Of a stretch of 64,000 bases of DNA, positions 24,501 to 35,344 are shown one piece after another. Position numbers and translations under genes: made by a program. This DNA comes from Lunularia cruciata. Lineage: Eukaryota > Streptophyta > Marchantiopsida > Lunulariales > Lunulariaceae. The DNA lies in contig OX419757.1 of the NCBI GenBank assembly GCA_948567375.1, forward strand, positions 75,764,001-75,828,000, written 5' to 3'. The notes below the pieces were generated by a model. It did no database searches. It saw only the letters and a program-made list of their open reading frames with translations, and had not been told where the DNA came from. Each line of letters starts with the position of its first letter. The first letter of the stretch is position 1.

Positions 24501-26320
24501 CGTGCCATGCTATTCCACCACCGGTTAGTAAAAGCATACCGGAGATCCCCAGAGCTCCTACAGTTTCAAACTTCCCATGACCTGCAAAGTTCCGGACCGA
24601 TGAAGTTGACAGAACGCGATTCAGGACCAACTTAAAAGCGCAAGTATTCATCCCGAGTAGAACATTGCAAGATCTTTTCCTGACAGCATTGAGCGACAAG
24701 GGAAGCTGGTGAAATCCAGGAGTAGGCAATGCGACATCGCAAGAAGAGAACAGGCGAATCAAAAGGAATCACCATAAGGATGTTCCTTGTCTTTCGGAGC
24801 ATTGGCAACTTTGGAGCTCCATAGGGCCACGCCACTCAATGCCTACACAGCACCCAGGTGTTGCAGAATATGTTTCATGAGATAATCGTTTCCGTTTCTT
24901 CTCACACACTATTAAACCATGTCCGCTGAAAGCCTACGCATCATTACATCAGATGTTGCGTCGGAGGCTGGAAACTTCATCAGACAGCTATTTCCTTATG
25001 TTCATGTTCAGTTCCACCGATTATACATAAGTATTTAGCAAGGGCAGCTGCGGATACACCATATAGACTTCAAGGTAGCAATCAATGAACACAGAAATGT
25101 GCACCGACTATACATGTGAATTCCGCGGAATGGTTAGAATAATGCGTAAGACCGAAGTGCGAGGAGACCGAATAGTTAAACGAAAGTAACAACCCGTGTA
25201 ACTTAGAGAATATGAAACGAGGGAGCAGATTGCTACTCTTTCTGAAAACCGCAGAAGCAAACAAATCATGATACTAGAATCTTCGAGCTATTGTCATGGG
25301 CAAAGATTTGCATGGTTGGGGTTGGGGGGTGCGGGGAGGTTGATTGTGTTCTAATGCGCATACTGGAGGTGATATTTTGATCTGGTGTAAATTGCTCAAG
25401 TGAACCAGCTCCAGCACATTCATGCTCTACCTATTTCATCTGCCCTTGTTGCTGTTCACAGTAAAAATGAACTTCGAGCTATTTAGATTATTCTCTTATT
25501 GATTTGCTTCTAGAGTTCAAAATCCATGCGGAAAATGTAATCCTGTTCAATTTTAACTAAGCTAGTTAAATTTGACCGTACAGTTGAAGGTAGATGGCAG
25601 TAAATAAACCATATAATATATATATAAGTGTCATATGATACGTACTATATCAGAAACAGAGTGTGCGGCGTCAGCAATTATTGCCGTGCTTCCAGATACA
25701 AAACCAGCCCCGCCTTTCCCGATTGCAAGAAATACATCTCCCCATAATCCCCAACGCAGGACCTGCTCACCAGCCTTCCCTGTGTTGTCCCGTTGGCCTG
25801 GGGTATGATGAGCGTGCCCCATGTGGCCACGTACAAAATTGTGCCATATCGGGGCGCTCACCAATTCTCCTTTCACTTGTCTCCTCCTGCTGCTCCAATG
25901 CACCTCATCAGCAATCAATCCCTTCAATGATCGTTGTAAAGAACTTGAATAATTTCTCGATCTCCAAGCGAAATATAAATTTGCCCCTCGAACAGAAGCT
26001 GATATTTGCTCCAAGACTCTTCTTTCAGTCTTGGAGCTAGCAATCCAGGGCCTCGGTGGCCACAATTCGGACTCATCTGATCCTGTGGTTTGAAATTGCG
26101 GTCTTCCTCCATGTAATCCTGCATCACGGCAGCTGTTAGCCCTCTCCTCATCACATAGTAAACTGGATGACGATATTTGGCAATCGTTTACCGTCACAGC
26201 TTTCTCGACTCCACCATGTGCTAAAATCCGTGAAGATGCTGTAGACACAGCAGCAACTAAGCATCGAGCGCTGCGTATGTTTCTGGGAGAATTGAAAGAC
26301 CCCGATGACAACGCCATCAT
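21547..26320 (-). CDS. MTP6: Cation diffusion facilitator, metal tolerance protein 6 (MTPC1) type
   Basis: Ten exons on the minus strand join in phase to about 608 codons: 26320-25646, 24842-24773, 24581-24484, 24057-23903, 23509-23394, 23161-23065, 22942-22858, 22514-22452, 22348-22243 and 21908-21547. Plant Zn/Fe-CDF proteins export divalent metals from the cytosol by proton antiport. Hallmarks in order are IADAAHSVSD (TM2), YGHGKFET (loop), WHHRSDAISS (TM5, HxxxD site), LLDPVAGL, LSPIRHTVL and GCHHLRGRR, then HVDAHIEVDP in the cytosolic domain. The first 40 residues are Ser/Arg-rich with few acids, suggesting an organelle transit peptide. The start is the first in-frame ATG, since an upstream open frame lacks one. 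Intron 3 uses a GC donor (24483-24482). The last exon adds a tail with a His cluster (HHTNHHHHSHGTEHH) that I do not know from relatives. Its acceptor is the least certain; 21923 is an in-frame alternative. Confidence 0.88.
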
Positions 26321-27167
26321 GCTTCGGTCATCAAATCCTTTCAGAACTCTCAATTCCCCTCTCGAGCCCTCAATTTCTCCGTGGAAACGGTCCTTTGATC
26401 TCTTTCTTCATCCATGTGTTCTAGCATCAATTCTCTCTCAGCGCCTCCCAATCTGTCAATACCTTTCGGAATAGAAACGAAGCAGACGTTAAACTAAGGA
26501 CCAGTTCGTTCTGACGACGACGACGACAACTACTACTACTATAGAAGAAGAGGGTCTAAGCAGAAGGTGACCTTTCGACTTATCAACCATCAACAACCGC
26601 ATCCATCAATTGTCGACTTCAGATCATTGCTTTTCTACTCTCCCTTTTGTTTCATGATTATTTGTCCACTGTACCGATGTTGTCGTAGTTAGTATTTTCC
26701 ACCACTGTAGATCAGTTTTCGATCGAAAGAAACTTCCTGCACCAGCAGTAGTGTCTCTTCCCCATTCTTTCTCGATCGACTCTGCTCCATTCGCAATTCC
26801 ACCTACTTTCTCCCCGCGGACCATTTTAAATAAACAATAAAATTTAATTATTTAAATAAAATTCCCTTCTTTCTTTGCCCTGGGCAGGTTCCTCGCAGTC
26901 TCCTATGGTACGACAACGTCACTGATCCTAGTGTGGCCGACTGGGCAATATGCAATAGTTTGGACAACAACCTGGTGAAGGATTCCTAACCAGGTTGTCA
27001 AAAGGAAGCACTGAACTCCGGACTAACGACCGTACGTACGATAGACGATACGAAAAGTATGCGGTCAAAGTTACATTCTACGTAATCAAAAAGAATTATA
27101 AAACTGACGTGATTCGTTTTTAATCTCCATACCTTGACATGACAGATCTAAGAATGACTCGACTATT
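26321..27167. other. MTP6 5' flank with a short microsatellite
   Basis: The region upstream of the MTP6 start contains a (GAC)n/(ACT)n microsatellite at about 26513-26541 and then AT-rich DNA. No gene is visible. The promoter should lie here, but I cannot identify a convincing TATA box. Confidence 0.45.
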
Positions 27168-27177
27168 TGTAATAAAG

Positions 27178-30100
27178 AGAGAGGCTACCGCCTAAGAAAA
27201 ACGAAGGATGGGAAGACCCCATCAAGCAGTACAAGGGAGAGACAAAAAAGGTAACATGGGGCTAAGCCCCAATAGAGTCTATATGAGAAATCTGCACTAC
27301 CGCACCTAAGATATCCGAACTATGCAAGTCGTACAGTCTACACACAACTGGAGCATCCAAAAAAACATCACCTAATGTGATTGCTCTCCTATGGATTGCA
27401 CCAGCCACTGCTCTCTGTAGAGCAATGGACACACGCTGCCTAAAATATGCTACAAAGTATGAGAGTGAGAGTGGTACCCCTTGATGCCTAACATGATAAG
27501 CTCTCGTGCACTCCTTGACAAATGTGTCAAATGCCGTGTACATCGATCCATATAACTCCAAGGCTAGAGGAACAAAGAGGTGACCTCACTGCATGCCCCT
27601 ATACTTGGAAACCTTGTGACCTGCTGCTGCACTCGCCGCTCATCCAAGGGATGGGTAATCACTCCCTCCAAAACTGTATCCCGTGTAGGATCCATCACCA
27701 CGACATCGGCTACTATCACCCAATCATCTTGGACCAAGTATGAGTCTACCCTGACACGTGTCGTCTGCAAAGCATACGAATGATTTTTCCAAGCCAAGTA
27801 TCCACTCTCTCGTGCCATAGCAAACACTATGTCCCTAATGGCATCATGGGTAGCTATCCTCTGTCCTCCAAAAGGACATCGTGTCATGTGGACCGCTACT
27901 ACATCTAGTGTAGAACCACACTCACAAGTGAGTAATGAAGATGTAGATAGGTGGACCAATCCTAGGCAAAACCTCATCGATATAAAGAAAGTAGCTGGTG
28001 CGAGTCAGAATGCCCTAATGCACGGTCGAGCTAGGATCCAAGAGCCTACACCTTGCCGAAGCAAGAGCAAAGACGTGCTCTAGTAGTCGGAGGAATAGAT
28101 GAGTCTACTAAGAGAGAATGTAACGTATGCTCACACTGTCGCTCCATCAAGGAAGACTGTAAACCTCTAGTCCAATCTGACAGTAGTGAAGCAAAAGGTG
28201 GAAAATCCTCTCGTGCTTGAGGGGATAGACTATCTCTTGTCTGCCGCAATAACACCTGGAGAGAATAGGATCCTCCCTCCACCTCTGTCACATAAGTCTC
28301 CAAAACCGGCCTATCAACAACCACAAAATGGGAGGAAAGTAGGGGTGTCAAGAGAGCCCAACTACCCAAAAATGTTATAGGTGTCGTCTCCTCCATAGAA
28401 AGCAAGCCAATCCCATCACATAAGATTGGCAAAGCCATTTTTCTACGTGCCTAATCCCCTGTCACACACTCAAAAGTTCTTGGTCCAATAATATCACCAA
28501 AGACTCCCATAATCCTCCTATCAAATGCTCCCAAACATGATAGGAAAGATGATGAGAGGGGAACTATACGGATGAGGTAGGACGATCGATGAGCAATACT
28601 GGAAGAGAATATACCAAATGCCATTTGCAAATCTTCTAATAATGGAAGGTCATCCACATGGAGAACATCCTTTGCAAGGGCATCGTCTAGGCCTTGTCAG
28701 TGTGTGAAAAAATCCTCCGATCCTACTGGCACTCCAAGAACCTGAAGTCCAACTATGGATGTGATAGACCCCTCTGGAAGCTCAAGGTGTGGAGGGATAC
28801 CTAAAGGGGACCATGCCCTACACTTTGACACCTTGACTCTCAAGCCTACTAAATGTAGCTCAGTAGTCAAGTAGTCAAAGGCATGCCTAATCTGATCTAC
28901 AATGCCTACGATGTGTGTATCATCTGCCAAGGAGGGAAATACAAAACTTGGCATGGCCAAAGTAGTATATAGGAGAGCTCTAAAGTGAGCCATGGCAAAT
29001 AAGGGCCCCCCAAAAGATCTCCCTAACAGCTGACTCCAAGACGGTGACTCCCTCCTATGAACCACCATACTGGTAGTAATGGGAAGCAGGAGAGTCATAA
29101 AAAGACCACACAAAAGGAATGAGACTTGCCAAGGATCCACCAACCTCCCTAAGCTCTCTAGAGATGAATGCCCGCGAGATGCTATTAAAAGCATTCTCAA
29201 CATCCACTTGTAGGACGACCCACTCCGAATGAATATCTAGGAGTGCTCTAGTGCCTAGAGATATAGCCTCACATCCACCAGGTGTAGCTACTCCAAACTG
29301 ATGTGGACTAAGGTGTTGTCAAAAGTGAGAACAATGCAAAAGGACAATGATACAACTGACCAAATGAAAAAAGATCTCTCCAATAGCAATCGGTCTAATG
29401 TCTCCCATGTCCTTCTCCATCACAAGAAGTCAACTAGTACCTAACACCCGACTAATAGACATAAGAATGTCTCTTCTTGCTACTACTGCACCCACTTGAA
29501 ACACCTTAGTAAAACCACTAGAAGGATTGTTTGCTTGGAAGCAATCTCTAAGGTGCTCATAAACCATCCCTCACAAGCCTCCTAAGGAAAGGCAAGGAGT
29601 AGTGCACAATGCTTGTGCAAATAGCAACCTATCAAGACATAAAGGTTGTTCAGGCTTATAATCTAAGACGTCTAGTGGTAGTCCCTCTACTACTATAGGA
29701 TGTAGTGAGCATAGGGAAGAAATAGTCTCATCAATAGGACTCGTTATAGACAAAAGGTGTAGCGCTCGTGTTGCTCTACTAAACTCTCCCACCTGACCCA
29801 ATGTCCTACATCATCGTAATCGAGTGAACTCTATGGTATCCTGTGGTAATGCCTGTCTCCTAAATTGTGTAGCCCTAATAGACTCCTCCTGAAAGGCTAT
29901 CCAATCCCTTGCTTGGAATTGATGAAATCTAACAGCCACCTCTCTATGCCCCGCACTTCCCCTTCTAGCATAACAAAGACACCATCGAGGGAGTAAGAGA
30001 AATAGGAACCATGCTAACTCGTCCAAGGGATCACGTGCCAAACAATCAAGTGGTAGGCAAAAAACCTGTCTAGCCTCATCATATTGTGTGCGGGGTAGCC

Positions 30101-30895
30101 TATGGAATAGACGTGGACATGGAAAACTAGTCTCAAATAACCCCAAAATGCAACCCGCCTAAGAAGCTAACCACTTCCACAACTTGATCGGTATCTCTGG
30201 AATGATCAACAAAGGGATAGAAGAAGCGTGTGTAATCTTGAGTGTCACTGCTATCAATGTGGTTTCTTGTGCCACATGGGCATCCCAAGTGGTACAATCA
30301 TAGTCCTTGTGCATCCTTCCCACATGGGTCTTTACTCCTTATGAGGTAAAGCATCGGTGACACACCGGGCATGGTATATCCCGACCTGCTCTAGGCGACC
30401 CCACATGGGGAGGTGTAGCCATAGCTAGCACAAGAATAATGATAATAACACATACTGCTCCTCTCCATATCTTCCCATATCTGCAAAACCACAACCCCTC
30501 ACATCCCAACTCACATAAGAAAGCAATCTCTCCAAACCCTAAAATCTATAACTCTCATAACTTCCAATTTCTATCTCCAAAGTTTTCAAACTAAATTCCC
30601 ATGGAACTTAATCAAAAAATCCAAGGGATTGGAAATGAAAATTCCTGACCCATCACTCTCAATGTATAATGATCACTTTAAACCCTAAAAAAACTAAAAA
30701 TCCTCATAACTTTCTACTCCATTCTCCATAGTCTTCAAATAGATGCCAATGGAACCGCAATTGAAAAATGAAGAGAATTGACTATTCACTCGAGTGCTAC
30801 GTGCTAGAGAACCCTAAAAAAAGATATTGTCTCCTATCTATCCCTCTCCTCTCCCGTCTCCACACTCTCCCGTAGCTTCCGCAAAAGTGGAAGCA
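27178..30895 (-). mobile_element. Full-length R2-like (RLE-class) non-LTR retrotransposon, copy 1
   Basis: A 3718-bp element bounded by a 10-bp target duplication TTGTAATAAA (27168-27177 and 30896-30905). It has a 5' UTR of about 470 bp, one long degenerate coding region and a 3' UTR of about 84 bp with a 6-bp stem (27207-27223). The stop codon itself sits in a second small hairpin (27258-27270). There are no LTRs and no poly(A) tail. Domain order and motifs (next entry) place it with the restriction-like-endonuclease non-LTR elements, the group that includes R2, R4, NeSL and CRE. The target is not ribosomal DNA. A second full copy and three solo tails are in this window. Confidence 0.82.
27262..30422 (-). 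pseudogene. R2-like polyprotein: zinc finger, reverse transcriptase, RLE endonuclease (broken)
   Basis: About 1053 codons from ATG at 30422 to TAG at 27264-27262, close to the size of R2 proteins. Near the N-terminus is a C2H2 finger (C-P-V-C ... H-V-G-R-M-H, about 30371-30309). The reverse transcriptase spans about 29210-28450, with the catalytic ADD in LADDTHIVG near 28920. The C-terminal part has a knuckle C-x-C-x9-H-x3-C (about 27926-27876), then R-x-D-x12-D (Asp codons near 27746 and 27707) inside RVDSYLVQDDWVIVADVVV, the pattern of RLE nucleases. A poorly assigned C-terminal domain follows (27561-27262). Stops and frameshifts interrupt the reading frame several times, including a TAA inside the finger, so this copy cannot make protein. 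No APE-type endonuclease domain is seen. Confidence 0.8.
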
Positions 30896-31144
30896 TTGTA
30901 ATAAATGAGTGATGAGATTTCCGTAACCATTCCATTTATCCAGAGATCTACCTATCTTCACTTATTGGCAGGTGTATGTTCTTTTCCGTAATTAATCTGG
31001 ACTACACTATTTAGATAGGTGATGCGTGGAGTTTCTTCCTCTAACAAGTGTAAATAAAAATAGGGGAATTTTAATGAATGTGCTATGTTAGAATTGTATT
31101 CTAAAAAATGGGCGGATTCTTGACTTTATTTGCAAAAATGGACT

Positions 31145-31374
31145 CATTTCATAGTTTTATTTGCAAATATGGGCGAGGTCCCTTACAGCCACCTGCTCAG
31201 CTTTTCATTACGCTCTGCTCTCTCTAGCTCTTGTGTAGAACTCAGAATGTCACTAGGTTCATTTCAGAGTTTTATTTGCAAACATGGGCGAGTTTGTTGA
31301 TAGCCACCCGCTCCGCTTTTCATTGCACACTATTGTCTCTATCTCTCTTATAGAACTTAGAATCTCAATGTCTT
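31145..31374. repeat. 115-bp imperfect tandem repeat near the MULE left end
   Basis: Two units start at 31145 and 31260 with CATTTCA-AGTTTTATTTGC and run through CTTTTCATT and AGAACT-AGAAT blocks. Subterminal repeats of this type are common in MULE ends. Confidence 0.7.
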
Positions 31375-31448
31375 TAAATGTATTTGAAAATTCTGAATCG
31401 TTTGACACAATGGATGAATTGCGCTCCAAGCTTTGCCATATATATAAC

Positions 31449-34015
31449 ACATAGCAGCTTCCCTTTCACGTGAAGTGCAACAAACCGGATAGGCTTGATG
31501 TTCGCTGCCCCTCAGCCAAGGCTACATCAAGGGCAAGATTGGGGCCGGCTTGCGACTTCAGCATGACAACATACGGGCATAAGGATGGCCTTGTACATTT
31601 TTGTAAATTGAACCTCATGCATTCTACGTTTTGCACCATGGCACCTCACACTTCTATCTCAACTTTGTCGGCTTTGTGTAATACCAAGAGCTAGCCATAT
31701 GATCTAGATGTGAAATTTGGTTTGGTAACATCTAGAAAGATGTTATACGTGATGGTCAAAATAGATAAGATAGAAGTATCACCAAAAGAGTACTTCTACT
31801 AATAGGGCAGAAACCAAAATAGACTTGAGAACCTTAGAACCAATAGCTAGACATATGATTTAAAGGTGAGAATTGGTTTGGTAACATCTGGAAGGATGTT
31901 ACACATGATAGACTAAACAGATCAGAAAGAGGTATCACCAAAAAGGGACTTCTACTAATAGAGTAGGAACCGAAATATGCTTGAAATCTTTGAAGGCAAT
32001 TTTGGAGGCCTAAACTGATGAATTAGGCCTCAAAAATGTGCCAATTCCCTCCCCCACTGCTTTGTCTTGTCAAGAGGTTTCCAACGGTACCTTACTCACG
32101 TGATTCTGAGATTCCTATAGGAAGATTCCCTAAAAGATTCCCTCCAATCAAAGCTTGTTTGACCAACCAGATAGGACCTAGAACAAACATGTCACCCATC
32201 CAAGTAAGTAATCCAAGGGTGGAACTTGCCTACATGTCACCTATCTGTGTCCCTAATCCTATGGTGGAGCTTCCTTGGAGGAGATCCTCTTTGGCTATAT
32301 AATAAAGAGAAGGTGCTCCCTTGGGGCATCGATTGTGTGAGTGTGCAATCTGTGTTTTCTCTTGTCTCTTGTCCTCGGAGTATTACACTTTGGCAAAGCA
32401 TTTGTTGGTGCGCTACATATCCTTCATATAGGCTAATGTGCGCGCAAAAGTTTGTGCTCAGCATGGGCAGACTGCCACTTACTCTATGGCATGGAGAGCT
32501 TTAAATCAATGCAAGAGAAATAATGGTTTTGAAAATGACCACTCCTTCATGGTGCTAGAGTGTTTTTTTTCTGAATTCACTCCAAAAAACCATGGACCAA
32601 TATGGGCATTTGAGAGAAATGTCAAGAGTGTTGTAGAGAGGTTGTTTCTATGTCCTCAAACGTAGAAATTGGCATTTTGTCACTCCCGGTCAGTGGTCAT
32701 TGTGGATGCATGCCACTTACGTTCAAGGTATGGCGGTGTGATGATGTCTGCATGCGCGCATAATGGTGAAGGCCATATTGTTCCACTTTGCACTTGCATT
32801 GCACCTATCAAGAATAAAGCAAACTGGATGTTTTTCCTTCAGAAATTGAGAGCTTCAATTCCAGAGGTTGGGCAGCCAGGCATCATTCTCATGCATGATC
32901 GTGAAAAGGGCTTGAATAATGCGCAATGCATTGTCCTGCTAGAACTACACAAATCAATTTGTACATACCACCTTTGAAATAATGTGAATGCAAGATTTAA
33001 GTCAATGTTTAAGTACAAGATATGGATGGCAGCGAAGGCATTGACGATATGGGAGCATGAAGTAGCAATGCAAGTCATCCGCTTGAAAAATCCACTTGCA
33101 GCCGACTACTTGATTGGTTGCGACATCATAAAGTGGGCAACAACACACTTTCCAATTGCGTGATATGGCACGGTGACGTCCAATTCGGCCAGGAGCACCA
33201 ACTCTTGGCTTGAAAAGTTGTGTAATGGCTCATATCTGAAATTTTTTTAGTGGATGGGTATCCCAAGTTGCAAAGCTAATGTATCGAGGCAGAGCTTGTA
33301 TGCACAAGTCGATGCAACCATTCCAAAATTTCCGATGCAACATTACAATGAACTGAAACGCACGAGCCAACAATATCAAGTGGTACAGTATTACCTCAAA
33401 ACCAAGATCTTGGTTTTGAGGTAATACACCCAACCAATAGAAGCAAAAACATTGTGTATCTTGAGTCCCAAACCTACAGTTGCAAAGCTTTTGAAGGATA
33501 TCAGTTCCCTTGCATGCATGCTGCTGGTGCAATTGCCAAAGCGGTGCTTGCATCAACGTCTTTTATGGCAAGCTCCTACCTAAAAATTGCTTTGCAGTCC
33601 ACTTATGATACATCAATGACGCTAGTTTTGTGTGATGACCTTCCCTCTAATGGTATGTCCAAAGTGCCCAATAGTACACAAATGGCCGGCAGGCCAAAAT
33701 GAAAAAGGCTACGGTCAAGGGGCAAAGTCAGCGCGGATGAACAATATACATGTGGCCAATGTGTGATTAAGGGCCACAACAAAGCAACGTGCAGCCGATG
33801 AAATGCAATGGCAAGTCGCGTTCAATGCTTGCAGCAAGATGTGCACGACATGCCACAAGTGCATGCACCGCCTCTTGCTGTTGACATTGAAGGCATTGAA
33901 GATATGCAGATTGCAAGTGGAAGGTAGGCTCAAGCGAATGTGTGTTGTGGTTTGCAAGAAATTCGGACACAATCACTATGCCAAGATCCCTTGTTGCATG
34001 GAGCAACTTGAATAG
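31449..34015 (+). pseudogene. MULE transposase with MuDR-type DNA-binding region, DDE core, SWIM and two zinc knuckles
   Basis: Left of the inserted LTR is the N-terminal DNA-binding region, with Cys/His spacing like MuDR proteins (about 31470-31676). Removing the LTR and one CTTTG restores the frame (STLSAL continuing as AKHLLV). The catalytic core follows: VDACHLRSRYGGV (about 32700-32740, the VDGTHLKGKYGG-type first-Asp motif), then the second-Asp region HDREKGL near 32895. A SWIM finger (C-x-C ... C-x-H, about 33475-33520) comes next, then a knuckle CGQCVIKGHNKATC (about 33753-33794) and a CKKFGHNHYAKIPC-like knuckle near 33950-33995. Several stops and frame changes (for example TAG at 32663) disable it. 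The transposase would act in the nucleus on the element's inverted repeats. Confidence 0.8.
31677..32387 (+). mobile_element. Solo LTR, family A
   Basis: 711 bp starting TGTAATACC and ending GTATTACA, with a perfect 5-bp target duplication CTTTG (31672-31676 and 32388-32392). It has the doubled terminal module and a TATATAATA block near 32298. It lies inside the MULE transposase coding region. No internal retrotransposon sequence remains, so the two LTRs of the original insertion recombined. Confidence 0.93.
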
Positions 34016-34129
34016 TTTAAAGAAACGTGCACAGTGTAATGTGCCGGGTCATGGATATTTTTTAATCAATCATCCTCCCATTTTTGCAAGTAAATTTTTT
34101 AAATGGCCCATATATGAAAATTTCCCCTA

Positions 34130-35222
34130 ATTAATATGCCTCCATGCACTTTTTTTTTATTGACGTACACAAACAAAATAAGAATTATAAGTACCATAGC
34201 CCATGGAAACACCGAACAAAGTTATGACTTCAAAATTTACCAATCTGAAATTGAACGTAAGTTTGCAGAGTAGAGGTTACATTTTCTAGATTGACAGTGT
34301 TCTTTTGACTCTTGAATAATATATCTTCTAAAAATTCCAAGAATACCCCATAAATTTTGTATCAAGTGGGAATATCCTAATATTTTAATATAAGTGAAAA
34401 ATATTATTCAAAAGTTTAAACATTTTTATACCCTATTAATTAGTGTTTAAATGTAAAAATTTTAATGTCAAGTTTAGTGTGGACCACACAAACTAGGTAT
34501 ACAAACTAACTAGAGGTCCAGATCAATTACGGATGTAAAATCATTGATTGTAGATGTACAATCAAAGTTTCTTCCTTTGACCTGAAATGGTGAGCAAAGC
34601 TATCAAAGCATACCTCTCACATTGATTAGGTACAGTGAAGTAAAAAAACTGTATTCAGGGGCATCTATCCAACTTACTTTTGGATGTCACTTCACATCGT
34701 TAGAAGTCTCATCGTTTCGATAGCCAAGAAGTCTACAGTGTTAAAAGAAATAGACTTCCTGCAGCAGTAGCTGTACAAAGTCTTCCGGTAACTAGAAATC
34801 TCCTTTCCTTTCTGTTCTGTTTATTCCATTCTCCCATTTCCATCTCCACCAACTTTCTCCAAGGTCTCATAATCTTGTAAACATGAATATTACTCTTATA
34901 CCTTGTAGACATAGCGTGTATGATATATATATAAACAGCAGACAGATTTTTGCACTGGTGTTTGTGTAATGGTTGCATAGTCACCATTTTAGTGATAATT
35001 TCCATCAGTCATGAATATCTTACCAGGTTGTCTTAACTGTGACTATTTGGCAAGGAAGTTTCTATGTCGAGGAAGTTTTGAATTATCTTTAGAATAAAAG
35101 GTCTCCAGTTTTGCATTCTATAGTACAGTACACATTCTGTCGCATACATCATTTGGCTCTTTGTCTTTATTCAACGAATTTGAATAAATACCAATTTCGA
35201 ATCTAGGATACATCCGAACCAG
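34130..35222. other. No recognisable gene
   Basis: AT-rich unique-looking sequence with only short open frames (for example 34733-35005 minus) that lack motifs. Confidence 0.45.
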
Positions 35223-35234
35223 AGTGCATTATGT

Positions 35235-35332
35235 TGAAAAGGCTACCCCGTAGGATAACAAGAAGGATGGGAAGACCTACATCAAGCCGTACAAGAAAAA
35301 GACATAAGAGGTAAAATGGGGCATAGAATCAA
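35235..35332 (-). mobile_element. Solo 3' tail of the R2-like retrotransposon
   Basis: About 98 bp matching the minus-strand 3' end of the R2-like element (GGATGGGAAGACC block at 35264-35276), with several substitutions that weaken the stem. A perfect 12-bp target duplication AGTGCATTATGT lies at 35223-35234 and 35333-35344. Confidence 0.85.
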
Positions 35333-35344
35333 AGTGCATTATGT

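Larger units (their letters stand above)
31061..34129 (+). mobile_element. Mutator-like element (MULE), broken
   Basis: The ends are similar in inverse orientation: TAGGGGAATTTT at 31061 and its counterpart ending CCCCTA at 34129, with a shared TTGCAAAAATGG about 65 bases in. Between them lies a MULE transposase pseudogene. A family-A solo LTR (31677-32387) has inserted into it; without the LTR the element would be about 2.35 kb. I could not find the usual 9-bp target duplication (AAATAAAAA against ATTAATATG), so the exact ends are uncertain. Confidence 0.65.

Noticed and set aside
31677-32387. Family-A repeat as a MITE or other DNA transposon, because its ends are 8-bp inverted repeats
   Set aside because: TG...CA ends, constant 5-bp duplications, a TATA block and a copy preceded by a polypurine tract fit an LTR better.
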